64,000 nucleotides of DNA from Magnetospirillum sp. XM-1. Its GTDB lineage: Bacteria; Pseudomonadota; Alphaproteobacteria; Rhodospirillales; Magnetospirillaceae. Below, piece by piece: positions 48,367 to 59,099 of this stretch (positions are counted from its first letter, which is position 1; the number at the start of each line of letters is the position of its first letter). Both the position numbers and the translations under genes were made by a program. The stretch is taken from contig NZ_LN997848.1 in the NCBI RefSeq assembly GCF_001511835.1, forward strand, positions 1,054,001 to 1,118,000, read 5' to 3'. The notes under the pieces are model-generated. The model was given only the letters and a program-made list of their open reading frames with translations, did no database searches and was not told where the DNA came from.

Positions 48367-48875
48367 TGCGCGTCCTTCCGCGCCTTGAGCAGCTTGCGCA
48401 GGATCATGTTGCGCTTCAGGGACGACAGGTGGTCGATGAACAAGACGCCGTCCAGGTGGTCCATCTCGTGCTGCACCACGGTGGCCAGCAGGCCGTCGGC
48501 GTGGATTTCCCGCTTGGCCCCGGTCTCGTCGAGATAGCGGACCTTGACCGCGGCCGGGCGCACCACGTTGGAATAGTGCTCGGGTACCGACAGGCAGCCT
48601 TCCTCGTAGGTGTTGTCCTCTTCGGACGCCCAGACGATCTCGGGATTGGCCATGCGGATGGGGGAGCGGTCCTCCTCCTTGCGGCCGATATCCATGACGA
48701 TGACCCGCTCCAGCACGCCGATCTGCGGCGCCGCCAGCCCGATTCCGGGCGCGTGGTACATGGTTTCCAGCATGTCGTCCATCAGGGCGCGGACGCGGTC
48801 GTCCACTGCGGCGACGGGCTTGGACTTGGATTTCAGCACCGGATCGGGCGCGGTCAGGATGGGCAGCAAGGCCAT
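48363..48875 (-). CDS. def: Peptide deformylase
   Basis: The 170-residue metalloprotease carries the three deformylase motifs: [18 protein letters not shown] and [17 protein letters not shown] (HExxH). It removes formyl groups from new proteins. ATG 48875 gives the normal [14 protein letters not shown] start; the open frame upstream is not needed. It is the first gene of the def-fmt-truA operon. Confidence 0.96.
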   Translation of the reverse strand: MALLPILTAPDPVLKSKSKPVAAVDDRVRALMDDMLETMYHAPGIGLAAPQIGVLERVIVMDIGRKEEDRSPIRMANPEIVWASEEDNTYEEGCLSVPEHYSNVVRPAAVKVRYLDETGAKREIHADGLLATVVQHEMDHLDGVLFIDHLSSLKRNMILRKLLKARKDAQ

Positions 48876-48974
48876 GGCGGAACCTTCGATCGAATCTCTT
48901 ACGTCCGACATAGGCCCGGTCGCGGGCGAGGTCAAGCGTCGCGCCAAGACGGCTTGTCGCGCCGATAGCAAATT

Positions 48975-48982
48975 ATGCGCAT
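48975..48982. promoter_or_regulatory. Palindromic core in the parDE promoter region
   Basis: ATGCGCAT is a perfect 8-bp palindrome within an AT-rich stretch, 43 bases before the parD ATG. ParD-type antitoxins bind such palindromes to repress their own operon. The flanking bases are only partly symmetrical, so this is a weak call. Confidence 0.35.
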
Positions 48983-49025
48983 TTTATGTTATTCCTTGTG
49001 CCGGGCCTGTCGGGAGTGTGCGGTC

Positions 49026-49277
49026 ATGAACGTGTCCATCGGGGAGCGTTGGGAGAGTTTCGTCGAGCTGGCGGTGCGGACCGGGCGCTACGGCTCGGCC
49101 AGCGAGGTGGTGCGCGAAGGCCTACGGCTGGTCGAAGAGCGCGAAATGAAGCTGGCGGCGTTGCGCTCGCATCTGGACGCCGCCATGGCGGCGGGCGGCG
49201 AGGTGAGCGATGCCGACCTGGACGACGCCCTGGCCCGGCGGGCCGAGGATTTGCGGCGCGGGGGAACGCCTGAGTGA
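49026..49277 (+). CDS. parD: ParD-type antitoxin (ribbon-helix-helix)
   Basis: The 83-residue protein has an RHH DNA-binding N-terminus (MNVSIGERWESFVELAVRTGRYGSASEVVREGLRLVEERE, read by its ends) typical of ParD/CopG antitoxins. A charged C-terminal tail (DADLDDALARRAEDLRR) would wrap the toxin. The stop overlaps the GTG start of parE by 4 bases. It neutralises ParE and represses the operon. Confidence 0.92.
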   Translation: MNVSIGERWESFVELAVRTGRYGSASEVVREGLRLVEEREMKLAALRSHLDAAMAAGGEVSDADLDDALARRAEDLRRGGTPE

Positions 49278-49582
49278 GGCGGCTGGTCCTGCTGGATTAC
49301 GCGCGCGATGACATGCTCGGCATTCTCGATCATGTGGCGCAAGCCAGCGGCAGCGTCGCGACAGCCATGGATTTTGTCGGCCGGTTGCGCCAGAGGTGCC
49401 GCGATCTCGCCGGTCTTCCCGGCACCCTGGGGCGGTCCCGTCCCGAACTGCGCCCGGACTTGCGCAGCATCGCTTTTCGCGGTTACGTGATCTTCTTCCG
49501 CTATGTGGATGACCGGGTCGAAGTGGTGAGCATCCTGGAAGGCCACCGCGACATCGACGCCCATTTCGACGATATGCCATGA
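49274..49582 (+). CDS. parE: ParE-type toxin (RelE/ParE superfamily)
   Basis: The 102-residue toxin starts at a GTG that overlaps the parD stop. It has the RelE/ParE fold: a first helical part (LLDYARDDMLGILDHVA), the segment RPELRPDLRSIAFRGYVIFFRYVDD (read by its ends RPELRPDLRS and YVIFFRY), and a final strand VEVVSILEGHRDID. ParE proteins poison DNA gyrase. Its stop overlaps the rsmE start (ATGA), which is unusual for a toxin-antitoxin pair. Confidence 0.92.
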   Translation: MRRLVLLDYARDDMLGILDHVAQASGSVATAMDFVGRLRQRCRDLAGLPGTLGRSRPELRPDLRSIAFRGYVIFFRYVDDRVEVVSILEGHRDIDAHFDDMP

Positions 49583-50343
49583 CCGAGACCGCCCCCCGTC
49601 CCCGCTTCCGCCTGTTCGTCGACGCCCCCCTGGTGGCGGGCAATGCCGTGGCGCTGACCCGTGACCAGACCCATTACATCGCCTCGGTGATGCGGGCCGA
49701 AATCGGTGAGACGGCGCTGCTGTTCAACGGAAGCGACGGCGAGTGGCTGGCGCGCGTCGCCTCGCTGGCCAAGGCCGGCGCCGCCCTGGTGCCCGAAAGC
49801 CAGATCCGTCCCCAGGCGGCCGAGCCCGACCTTTGGCTGCTGGCGGCGCCGTTGAAGAAGGACCGCACCGATCTGGTGGTGGAGAAGGCGGCGGAACTGG
49901 GTGTTTCGCGCCTGTGGCCGGTGTTCACTCGGCGCACCAATGCGGGCCGGGTCAATGCCGAGCGGCTGCGCGCCCATCTGGTCGAAGCCGCCGAGCAGTG
50001 CGAGCGCCTCACGATCGCCGAGCTGGCCGAACCGGCGCCGCTGGACAAGGTGCTGGCGTCGTGGCCCGCCGAAAGGGTGCTGCTGTTCCTCGACGAAGGC
50101 GGCGGCGGCCCGCCCTTGGCCCAGGTGCTGAACGGCCTGCCCCCCGGTCCGCTGGCCCTGCTGGTCGGGCCCGAGGGCGGCTTCGACCCGGACGAGCGCC
50201 GGATGATCGCCGCCAAGCCCTTCGCCCGTGCCGTGGGGCTGGGGCCGCGCATTCTCAGGGCCGAGACGGCGGCCATCGCCGCTTTGGCGGTGGTGCAGGC
50301 GCTGGCCGGCGATTGGGGAGCCGGGCCTAGGGCTTCTTCCTGA
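49579..50343 (+). CDS. rsmE: 16S rRNA (uracil(1498)-N3)-methyltransferase
   Basis: The 254-residue SPOUT methyltransferase has an N-terminal PUA-like part (RFRLFVDAPLVAGNAVALTRDQTHYI, read by its ends) and the knotted C-terminal domain with LLVGPEGGFDPDERRMI and LGPRILRAETAAIAAL. It methylates U1498 of 16S rRNA. Its ATG overlaps parE. The 3' end overlaps the convergent GGDEF/EAL gene by 17 bases. Upstream parts of the toxin-antitoxin operon may therefore set its expression. Confidence 0.94.
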   Translation: MTETAPRPRFRLFVDAPLVAGNAVALTRDQTHYIASVMRAEIGETALLFNGSDGEWLARVASLAKAGAALVPESQIRPQAAEPDLWLLAAPLKKDRTDLVVEKAAELGVSRLWPVFTRRTNAGRVNAERLRAHLVEAAEQCERLTIAELAEPAPLDKVLASWPAERVLLFLDEGGGGPPLAQVLNGLPPGPLALLVGPEGGFDPDERRMIAAKPFARAVGLGPRILRAETAAIAALAVVQALAGDWGAGPRASS

Positions 50344-52744
50344 GCCACTCGCCCAGTTCGGCGGCGGGCAGCGGCGGGCTGAAGTAATAGCCCTGGATCT
50401 GGCCGCAGCCGGCGGCGCGCAGGAACTCCATCTGCTCGGCGGTTTCCACCCCTTCTGCCACCACGTCCAGATTGAGGCCGCGGGCCAGGTCGAGGATGGC
50501 CCGCACGATGGCGGCGTCCTCGGGGTCGTCGGGCAGGTCCATGACGAACGAGCGGTCGATCTTCACGGTGCTGATGGGGAAGCGCTTCAGGTAGGCCAGG
50601 CTGGAATAGCCGGTGCCGAAATCGTCGAGCGAGATGCGCAGGCCGAGAGCGCGCAGCCGCTGCAAGATCACGATGGCCCGGCGGGGCTCGTCCATCACCG
50701 AGCCTTCGGTCAGCTCGATCTCGAGCGCGCTGCCCGGCACCTTGCAGCGTTGAAGGATCGCCTCGATGCGCTGGGGCAGCTTGTCGTCGTGGAACTGCCG
50801 CGCCGACAGGTTGATGGCGACCTTGGCCTGGATTCCGGCCTTGCGCCACTGGGCCAGATGGCGGCAGGCCTCCTCGACCACCCAATAGCTGAGAGGAATG
50901 ATCAGGCCGCTTTCCTCGGCCAGCGGGATGAACTCCATGGGCGGAATCCACCCCTGCTCGGGATGGTTCCAGCGCAGCAGCGCCTCCAGCCCGGCCAGGG
51001 CGCCGGTCTCCACCACCACCTTGGGCTGGTAGTGCAGTTCCAGCTGGCCGGCTTCCATGGCCTGGCGCAGCTGCGCCTCCAGTTCCAGGCGGCGCACCGC
51101 CAGCGCATTCATGGAGCGGTCGAAGAAGCGGAAGCAGCTGCGGCCCGCCGCCTTGGCCTGGTACATGGCGGTGTCGGCGTTCTTCAGCAAGGTGGCGGCG
51201 TCCTCGCCGTCCTGGGGAAAGACGGCGATGCCGATGCTGGTGCCCGTGTGCACCGCCTTGCCCGACAGCCGCAGGGGCTTGCTCAGGCTGGCGATGATCT
51301 TCTCGGCCACCAGCGCCACCTCGGTGCTGTCGCTGAAGGTGCCCAGCACCACCACGAACTCGTCGCCGCCCAGGCGCGACACGGTGTCGCTCTTGCGCAC
51401 CGTCTGGCCGATGCGCCGGGCCACCTCCACCAGCAGCTTGTCGCCCTCGTGGTGGCCCAGGCTGTCGTTGACGATCTTGAAGCGGTCGAGGTCGAGGAAC
51501 AGCACCGCCACCTGGGCCTGGGTGCGCCGGGCCATCTCCATGGCATGGTCCAGGCGGTCGCCCAGCAGGAAGCGGTTGGGCAGGCCGGTCAGGGCGTCGT
51601 GATAGGCCTGATGGCGGATCTGGTCGTCCTTGCGCCGCAATTCGGTGACGTCGGAGAACACCGCCACGAAGCGGGCCGGCTTGCCGTCGGGGCCGTTGAC
51701 GGCGCTGATGGTCAGCCATTCCAGATAGGCCTCGCCGTCCTTGCGTCGGTTCCACAATTCGCCGCGCCACTCCCCCCTGGCCCGCAGGTCGGCCCACATG
51801 GCGCGGTAGAAGTTCTGGTCCTGATGATGGGATTTGAGGATGGCCGGGGTCTTGCCGATCACCTCGCAGCCAGCATAGCCGGTAATGCGGGTGAAGGCGG
51901 GGTTCACCGACACGATGGTGCCGTCGATGTCGGTGACGACGATGCCTTCCTGGGTGGAATCGAAGACGCCAGCGGCCAGGCGCATCTGGGCCTCGGCCTG
52001 ATGGCGCTCGGAGATGTCGCGCCACGAGCAGTAGATGGAGGGCTTGCCCTGCAGCAAGGTGGCCGACAGGGTGACCTCGGCGGGAAGGAGGCTGCCGTCG
52101 CGGCGCTTGTGCGTCCATTCGAACCGGTGCAGCCCGTTGGCCATGGTCAGCCCCATCATCCGCTCGGCCTTGGTGAACGAGGCTTCGCCGTCGGGCTGGA
52201 ATTCCGGCGACAATTCGGATGGGTGGACGTTCTTCAGCGAGTCCTCGTCGGGATAGCCCAGGATGGCGACGGCCGCCCGGTTGCATTCCACGAAGCGGTT
52301 GTCCTGGATGATCCAGGTGGGGTCGGGCGACAGCTTGAACAGATTGCGGAAGCGCTCCTCGCTCTCCACCAGATGGCGCTTGGCGGCCGCCGCGTCCGAG
52401 ATGTCGCGCAACACCGCGACGCAGAAGCTTTCTCCGTCGCCCTGGAACATGGAGGCGCCGACTTCCATCTCGAACCGGCTGCCGTCGCGGCGCAGGCCGG
52501 TGGCGGCGTAGAAGGACGGCGCATCGATTCCCGTGGCGCGGCGGCGGATGAATTCGCCGATCCGCTCGCGCTCCTCCGGGGCCAGGGTGTCGAGGACCCG
52601 CTTGCCGGCCATGTCGTCGGCGGAAGCGTAACCGAACAGCCGGGCGAAGGCGGGATTGGCCACCACGATGGTGCCGTCGCGGTGGGCGCAGATGGCGTCG
52701 ACCGCACTATGGAACAATCCCTTGATGGTCTGGCTCACATCCAT
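50327..52744 (-). CDS. PAS-GGDEF-EAL protein (c-di-GMP synthesis and/or breakdown)
   Basis: The 805-residue cytoplasmic protein has three PAS domains (about residues 5-115, 125-240 and 250-370), a GGDEF domain with intact SRLGGDEFVVVLG, and an EAL domain with GLEALLRW. Both catalytic signatures are intact, so either activity is possible. The PAS domains may bind haem or flavin or sense redox state. ATG 52744 gives MDVSQTIKGLFHSAVDAICA, a normal PAS start; the AAGGAGG upstream is 14 bases away, farther than usual. An earlier ATG at 52876 is possible but adds a Pro/Arg-rich stretch. Confidence 0.93.
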   Translation of the reverse strand: MDVSQTIKGLFHSAVDAICAHRDGTIVVANPAFARLFGYASADDMAGKRVLDTLAPEERERIGEFIRRRATGIDAPSFYAATGLRRDGSRFEMEVGASMFQGDGESFCVAVLRDISDAAAAKRHLVESEERFRNLFKLSPDPTWIIQDNRFVECNRAAVAILGYPDEDSLKNVHPSELSPEFQPDGEASFTKAERMMGLTMANGLHRFEWTHKRRDGSLLPAEVTLSATLLQGKPSIYCSWRDISERHQAEAQMRLAAGVFDSTQEGIVVTDIDGTIVSVNPAFTRITGYAGCEVIGKTPAILKSHHQDQNFYRAMWADLRARGEWRGELWNRRKDGEAYLEWLTISAVNGPDGKPARFVAVFSDVTELRRKDDQIRHQAYHDALTGLPNRFLLGDRLDHAMEMARRTQAQVAVLFLDLDRFKIVNDSLGHHEGDKLLVEVARRIGQTVRKSDTVSRLGGDEFVVVLGTFSDSTEVALVAEKIIASLSKPLRLSGKAVHTGTSIGIAVFPQDGEDAATLLKNADTAMYQAKAAGRSCFRFFDRSMNALAVRRLELEAQLRQAMEAGQLELHYQPKVVVETGALAGLEALLRWNHPEQGWIPPMEFIPLAEESGLIIPLSYWVVEEACRHLAQWRKAGIQAKVAINLSARQFHDDKLPQRIEAILQRCKVPGSALEIELTEGSVMDEPRRAIVILQRLRALGLRISLDDFGTGYSSLAYLKRFPISTVKIDRSFVMDLPDDPEDAAIVRAILDLARGLNLDVVAEGVETAEQMEFLRAAGCGQIQGYYFSPPLPAAELGEWLRKKP

Positions 52745-53117
52745 GGGAACCCGACGCGCCTCCTTCGGCTTGCTCTTTGCCGGCCTAGGGATAAGGCCGG
52801 GTGGCGGGGGCGTCCAGCCCCATTCACGGGCGCCGATTTTCCGCGGGAGCCTGTTGTCCCTTGGCCGCTGAATCATTCTGCGGGCAATGAGCGCCGCATG
52901 GTGCGGATCGAAAAGTGACGCCGTGTGAATGTACTGTAAATCTCGGTTACTTTCGTGATTATGTCATTTTAGATTTGTTTCTATATTTTGCCGGTCTGTT
53001 TCTGCGGCATGGCTATGCATATTTTTCGATTCATTCTTATCTGTGTGCTATTTAATCTCACAGCCTAATGGCCTATGTTTTATGCATATGGCATGCATTT
53101 CGTATCGGAGGTCGGCA
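52745..53117. other. 373-base divergent intergenic region
   Basis: No credible gene lies here. The half near the GGDEF/EAL gene is GC-rich and has the hairpin CCGGCC-TAGGGATAA-GGCCGG near 52783-52803. The half from about 52920 to 53100 is strongly AT-rich, with repeated ATGCATAT-like sequences near 53016 and 53082, and probably holds the chemoreceptor promoter. No sigma-54 or FNR site was recognised. Confidence 0.5.
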
Positions 53118-54803
53118 ATGCCGGGTATCGCGACCATTAAAGGGAAGTTGACCGTTCTTGCCGCGGCGACAGCCGCAGCCCTGGTCGGCATTTCGCTGGG
53201 CTGGGGCGTCGTGCTGGGCGAGCTCAAGGTCAATGGGCCTGTCTATGGCCGCATCATTCAGGCCAAGGATCTGGTCGCCGACATTCTGCCGCCGCCGGAA
53301 TACATCATCGAATCCTACCTGACGGCGTCGCAGGCCCTGGCCGCCGGTCCGGCCGAACTGGCGTCGCTCAAGGAAACCATGGCGCGGCTGCGCAAGGATT
53401 ACGACGACCGTCACAAATATTGGCAGGATCAGACCCTGGACGCCTCGGTTCGCGATGGCCTGCTGGTGGAATCCTACAAGCCGGCGGTGCAGTTCTATGA
53501 ACAGGTTTTCGCCGGCTTCTTTCCGGCGTTGGAGAAGGGGGACCGTGACGCGGCCCAGGCGTCCTTCGCGGTTCTGACGGGGCTCTACGCCAAGCATCGC
53601 GCCGCCATCGACACCCTGGTGACGCGCTCGGACGCCCTGTCCAAGGCGGTTGAAGCCCAGGCCGCCGATCAGGAATCCACCTACAAGCTGCTGGTGGTGG
53701 CCTTCACCATCCTGGCGGCCCTGGCGACCCTGGCCCTGGTGGTCGGCATGGCGCGGGCGATCATCGCCCCCATGGCCCGGCTGGGCGAGGCGGTCGGCCG
53801 GCTGGGTGGCGGCGCGCTGGACGTCCGGGTGCCGGAAACCGGGCGCGCCGACGAGATCGGCCCCCTGGCCCGCGCCCTGGACGGCTGGCGTCAAGGCCTG
53901 ATCGAGGCGGAGGCCCGCCGCCGCGCCGAGCAGGAGGAGCAGGCCCGCATTCAGGTCCGCCAGCAGCGGGTCGAGGCGGCGACGCGGCGTTTCGACACCG
54001 CGGTGATGGCCATGCTGGGGCGGATCAAGGGCTCGGTCGAGCATCTGCATACCGCCTCCAACAGCCTGTCGGCCAACGCCGCACAGACCCATGTGCAGGG
54101 CGCCGCCGTGTCCGCCGCCACCGAGCAATCGGCGGCCAGCGTGGAAAGCGTCGCCTCGGCCGGTTGCGAACTGACCGCTTCCATCGACGAGATTTCGTCG
54201 CAGGTTCACCGCTCCAGCACCATCGTCGAGGCGGCGTCCCGCGAGGCCGAGGCCGCCAATGGCCGCATCTCGGGACTGACCGAGGCGGTGGAGCGTATCG
54301 GCCAGGTGCTGGGCCTGATCAACGACATCGCGTCGCAGACCAATCTGCTGGCCTTGAACGCCACCATCGAATCGGCCCGGGCCGGCGAGGCGGGCAAGGG
54401 CTTCGCCGTGGTCGCCCACGAAGTGAAGAACCTGGCCGGGCAGACGTCGCGCGCCACCGAGGACATCGCGCGCCAGATCGCCGCCGTGCAGGAGGAAGCC
54501 GGGTCGGCGGTGTCCGCCCTGGCCTCCATCGCCGAGACCATCGTCCGCATCAACGAGATGTCGTCCTCCATCGCCGGGGCGGTGGAGCAGCAGGGCGCGG
54601 CGGCGGCGGAAATCTCGCGCAACGTCCAGCAGGCCGCCGCCGGCTCGCGCGAGGTGGTGCATAACATCACCGGCGTGGTGGGGGCCGCCGAGGAGACCGG
54701 GGCCATGGCCCGCGCGGTGTTCGAGGCCGCCAACCAGCTGCTGGGCGAAAGCGCCGACCTGGAGCGCGAGGTCGCCTCCTTCCTGAAGGAAATGGCCGCC
54801 TGA
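53118..54803 (+). CDS. Methyl-accepting chemotaxis protein
   Basis: The 561-residue receptor has an N-terminal membrane helix (about 13-35), a periplasmic helical sensor domain (about 36-195), a second helix ([21 protein letters not shown]), a HAMP domain ([22 protein letters not shown], read by its ends) and a signalling domain with the hairpin tip [40 protein letters not shown] (read by its ends [11 protein letters not shown] and [10 protein letters not shown]). GGAGG precedes ATG 53118 at 6 bases. An in-frame ATG at 53043 is less likely. No chemotaxis genes are adjacent. The ligand is unknown. Confidence 0.94.
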   Translation: MPGIATIKGKLTVLAAATAAALVGISLGWGVVLGELKVNGPVYGRIIQAKDLVADILPPPEYIIESYLTASQALAAGPAELASLKETMARLRKDYDDRHKYWQDQTLDASVRDGLLVESYKPAVQFYEQVFAGFFPALEKGDRDAAQASFAVLTGLYAKHRAAIDTLVTRSDALSKAVEAQAADQESTYKLLVVAFTILAALATLALVVGMARAIIAPMARLGEAVGRLGGGALDVRVPETGRADEIGPLARALDGWRQGLIEAEARRRAEQEEQARIQVRQQRVEAATRRFDTAVMAMLGRIKGSVEHLHTASNSLSANAAQTHVQGAAVSAATEQSAASVESVASAGCELTASIDEISSQVHRSSTIVEAASREAEAANGRISGLTEAVERIGQVLGLINDIASQTNLLALNATIESARAGEAGKGFAVVAHEVKNLAGQTSRATEDIARQIAAVQEEAGSAVSALASIAETIVRINEMSSSIAGAVEQQGAAAAEISRNVQQAAAGSREVVHNITGVVGAAEETGAMARAVFEAANQLLGESADLEREVASFLKEMAA

Positions 54804-54823
54804 GGGCATGACTCTTGGAATCG

Positions 54824-54853
54824 GGGGGCGGCTGGTGCCATGATGCCGCCCCC
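54824..54853 (+). terminator. Terminator-like hairpin after the chemoreceptor gene
   Basis: GGGGGCGGC (54824-54832) pairs with GCCGCCCCC (54845-54853) around a 12-base loop, followed by GTTTCC. The stem is strong and the T-run short. It lies 21 bases after the chemoreceptor stop. Confidence 0.55.
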
Positions 54854-54876
54854 GTTTCCATGAGGTCCAGACGCCC

Positions 54877-55218
54877 ATGCCGCCCCGCGCCAATCCCTTG
54901 AAGCTCAATCCGCTGCAATTGAAGACCCTGGTGCTGTTCCAGGAACTGGCCCGCCATCCCGAGACCTCCACCCGCATGGACAGCGGCGAGGTGTTCCTGT
55001 CGGCCCTGCCCCATCCCCATGGCAACCACTTCCACGTGGGCCGCAAGGTGGTGATGAGCAAGGACGCCAGCGGCCTCGCCAACGGCGCGGTGTGGGTGGC
55101 CCTGGAGCGCAAGGGCCTGATCCGCGCCAGCTTCCCCATGGCGGTGACGCTGACCCCCGCCGGGCTGGACTACGAGACCGGCATCACCGATCAGATCCTG
55201 CACGGCTCGGATCACTAA
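54877..55218 (+). CDS. Conserved-looking hypothetical protein, 113 residues
   Basis: I do not recognise a family with confidence. The protein is MPPRANPLKLNPLQLKTLVLF followed by QELARHPETSTRMDSGE and HPHGNHFHVGRKVVMSKDASG, then NGAVWVALERKGLIR and a C-terminal LTPAGLDYETGI. The arrangement resembles a small winged-helix-like domain, and the His cluster HPHGNHFH could bind metal. Codon use matches neighbours and it is flanked by the chemoreceptor and queE genes. It seems a real cytoplasmic protein. Confidence 0.75.
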   Translation: MPPRANPLKLNPLQLKTLVLFQELARHPETSTRMDSGEVFLSALPHPHGNHFHVGRKVVMSKDASGLANGAVWVALERKGLIRASFPMAVTLTPAGLDYETGITDQILHGSDH

Positions 55219-55232
55219 TTTTCCGCCCCTCT

Positions 55233-55279
55233 GCCTAAGCGGGTGCTCGCGCACCCTTGGCCGCCGCCTCAATGGCGGC
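55233..55279 (+). repeat. Dispersed palindromic repeat, family 2, copy D
   Basis: GCCTAAGC is followed by the hairpin GGGTGC-TCGC-GCACCC (55241-55256), then TTGGCC and the hairpin GCCGCC-TCAAT-GGCGGC (55263-55279). Copy C at 40273-40320 has the same order in the inverse direction. Stem bases differ in pairs, while the TCAAT loop and TTGGCC linker are kept. It lies 22 bases before the queE start. Confidence 0.7.
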
Positions 55280-55301
55280 AGGAGAAAGGATTGCCGGTTT
55301 C

Positions 55302-55910
55302 ATGTCCTATACCGTCCGCGAAATCTTCCACACCCTGCAGGGCGAAGGGGTGCAGGCGGGCCGCCCGGCGGTCTTCCTGCGCTTTGCCGGCTGCAATCTG
55401 TGGAGCGGGCGCGAAGAGGACCGCGCCGACGCGACCTGCCGCTTCTGCGACACCGACTTTGTCGGCGGCGAGAAGTTCGCCGACGCGGCCGCCCTGGCCG
55501 ACGCGGTGCTGGCGGCGGGCGGCGACACCCGCTACGTGGTGGTGACCGGCGGCGAGCCGGGCCTGCAATTGGATACGGCGCTGGTCCGGGCGCTGCACGC
55601 CCGGGGCTTCCAGATCGCCATCGAGACCAACGGCACGGTGGACCTGCCCGGCGGCATCGACTGGGTGTGCGTCAGCCCCAAGGCCGGAACCGGATTGAAG
55701 ACCACGCGGGGCGACGAGTTGAAGCTGGTCTTCCCGCAAGCGGGCGCCGCGCCTGAGGATTTCGAGTCCCTGGACTTCGCCCATTTCCTGCTGCAGCCCA
55801 TGGACGGGCCGGACCGCGAGGCCAATACGCAAGCCGCAATCGCGCATTGCTTGACTCATCCGCGCTGGCGGCTCAGCTTGCAGACCCACAAATTGCTGGG
55901 AATTCCCTGA
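55302..55910 (+). CDS. queE: 7-carboxy-7-deazaguanine synthase
   Basis: The 202-residue radical-SAM enzyme converts 6-carboxytetrahydropterin to 7-carboxy-7-deazaguanine in queuosine synthesis. Its cluster motif is CNLWSGREEDRADATCRFC, that is C-x(14)-C-x(2)-C, the variant seen in the Burkholderia-type QueE with an inserted loop in place of Cx3Cx2C. VVTGGEPGLQLD and AIETNGTV are further signatures. The product is used by QueC, not in this window. QueD follows with a one-base overlap. Confidence 0.93.
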   Translation: MSYTVREIFHTLQGEGVQAGRPAVFLRFAGCNLWSGREEDRADATCRFCDTDFVGGEKFADAAALADAVLAAGGDTRYVVVTGGEPGLQLDTALVRALHARGFQIAIETNGTVDLPGGIDWVCVSPKAGTGLKTTRGDELKLVFPQAGAAPEDFESLDFAHFLLQPMDGPDREANTQAAIAHCLTHPRWRLSLQTHKLLGIP

Positions 55911-56437
55911 TGTCCACCTTCCGCGTCCGCCGCCGCATCGAGATCGACGCCGGCCATCGCATCATGACCCACGGCTCCAAGTGCCGGAACCTGCACGGCC
56001 ACCGCTACGTGGTCGAGGTGGAGTGCGAGGCCAGCCACCTGCATCCCAGCGGCGAGCAGACCGACATGGTGGTGGATTTCGGCTTCCTCAAGGATGAGAT
56101 GATGCGCCTGATCGACGCGCCTTGCGATCACGGCTTCATCGCGGCGTCGGCCGATGCCGACTTGCTGGCCCTATTCGCCCCGGAGGACGGCGGTGAAGAA
56201 TGGGTCAAGGCCATCCGCGCCACGGTTGCCGCCGACGGCGCGGCGCTCACCACCGAGACCCGCATGGGCACCAAGCTCTACGTGGTGCCCTTCCAGCCCA
56301 CCGCCGAATGCCTGGCCAAGCACTGGTTCGAGGTGCTGGTGGCGCCGGTGCGCAAGCGCTCGGACGCCACCGCCCGTCTGGTGGCGGTCAGGGTGTGGGA
56401 AACCCCCAACTGCATGGCCGAATACGCCCCGGCGTGA
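55910..56437 (+). CDS. queD: 6-carboxy-5,6,7,8-tetrahydropterin synthase
   Basis: The 175-residue zinc enzyme is a QueD/PTPS-family protein. IDAGHRIMTHGSKCRNLHGHRYVVEV gives zinc ligands (HGH, and an upstream His, read by its ends) and the catalytic Cys; LIDAPCDHGFI and the C-terminal VRVWETPNCMAEY carry the rest. It makes 6-carboxytetrahydropterin from dihydroneopterin triphosphate. The ATG overlaps the queE stop (ATGA variant TGATG). It is longer than E. coli QueD (about 120) by an insertion near residues 90-115. Confidence 0.93.
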   Translation: MSTFRVRRRIEIDAGHRIMTHGSKCRNLHGHRYVVEVECEASHLHPSGEQTDMVVDFGFLKDEMMRLIDAPCDHGFIAASADADLLALFAPEDGGEEWVKAIRATVAADGAALTTETRMGTKLYVVPFQPTAECLAKHWFEVLVAPVRKRSDATARLVAVRVWETPNCMAEYAPA

Positions 56438-56449
56438 GGTGGTGGGGCA

Positions 56450-58215
<1,766 letters not shown>

Positions 58216-58274
58216 GAGGTCGGAGCCGCGATGCTGTTTCTCTTGAGGCTCCCGCTAACCGGAGCCTAAGTCCC

Positions 58275-58664
58275 ATGAACATGATCGCCCCTGAACCCCA
58301 GGCGGAAATGCTGACCCTGCTGGAACATGCCGTCGCCGCCCACGCCAACGTGGTGCAGGTGAAGGTCGCCGGCGATCAGGCGGTGGTCGAGATCCTGGCT
58401 ACCGGCACGGTGGTGGCGAGCCGCGAGATGCCGCTGGCCCGCTGCGCCGATCTGCTGCCCGCCGCCTTCAGCCTGTGCGACGAATCCGACGACTACCAGT
58501 ACAACACCTCGCGCTCGGCCCGCATGACGGGGCTGAAGTCGGCGCTGCCCAAGGGGCTGACCATGGTGTTCCTGCAGTTCTTCCCGGCCCGCGACGGCCA
58601 GCGGCACCTGGTGGCGCGGCTGACCTACGACAGCGACACCTGCTGCGGCACCTGTGGCGGCTGA
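58275..58664 (+). CDS. Hypothetical protein with Cys-rich C-terminus
   Basis: The 129-residue product is not recognised. It has a compact N-terminal region (EMLTLLEHAVAAHANVVQVKV and VVEILATGTVVASRE) and a central YNTSRSARMTGLKSALPKGL reminiscent of a short segment in some secretion or pilus ATPases. It ends DSDTCCGTCGG, three Cys in the last eight residues. A terminal CCxxC could bind metal or form disulfides. The gene follows a candidate FNR-like site. No signal peptide is seen. Confidence 0.65.
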   Translation: MNMIAPEPQAEMLTLLEHAVAAHANVVQVKVAGDQAVVEILATGTVVASREMPLARCADLLPAAFSLCDESDDYQYNTSRSARMTGLKSALPKGLTMVFLQFFPARDGQRHLVARLTYDSDTCCGTCGG

Positions 58665-58691
58665 CGCCGCCCCAGGGCCGCTGGTGCATCT

Positions 58692-59099
58692 CTAGCCCTT
58701 CTTGTGCTCGGGCTTGGGCCCCACCGGCCCGCCCGCATCTTTCCAGCCCTTGAAGCCGCCCTCCACATGGGCGACGGGGGCGAGGCCCATGTCCTGCACC
58801 GCCCGGGTCGCCAGGGCCGAGCGCCACGCCGACTGGCAGTAGAAGACGAAGCGCTTGGCCTGGCCGAACACCTCCTTGTAATAGGGGCTGGTGGGGTCGA
58901 CCCAGAATTCCAGCATGCCCCTGGGCGCGTGGAAGGCGCCGGGGATCATGCCCTCCCTCTCCAGCTCGCGCACGTCGCGGATATCGACGAACACCACGTC
59001 GTCCCGGCCATGCATGGCGATGGCTTCCGCCGTGGGGATGGTGGTGATCAGGGCGTTGGCCTCGTCGATCAACTGACGATGAGTCTTTACCAGGGTCAT
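58692..59099 (-). CDS. Rhodanese-domain sulfurtransferase
   Basis: The 135-residue protein is a single rhodanese domain. DDVVFVDIRDVRELEREGMIPGAFHAPRG (read by its ends) is the N-terminal signature, and the active-site Cys lies in FVFYCQSAWRSALA. It could transfer sulfane sulfur to a thiol acceptor. It overlaps the antiporter gene by 4 bases, so they are co-translated, though no functional link is obvious. Confidence 0.9.
   Translation of the reverse strand: MTLVKTHRQLIDEANALITTIPTAEAIAMHGRDDVVFVDIRDVRELEREGMIPGAFHAPRGMLEFWVDPTSPYYKEVFGQAKRFVFYCQSAWRSALATRAVQDMGLAPVAHVEGGFKGWKDAGGPVGPKPEHKKG

Noticed and set aside
55219..55301. preQ1 riboswitch before queE
   Set aside because: The hairpins belong to the repeat seen also at 40273; there is no A-rich tail or pseudoknot layout of known preQ1 classes, and queE is not the usual target of a transporter-type riboswitch here.
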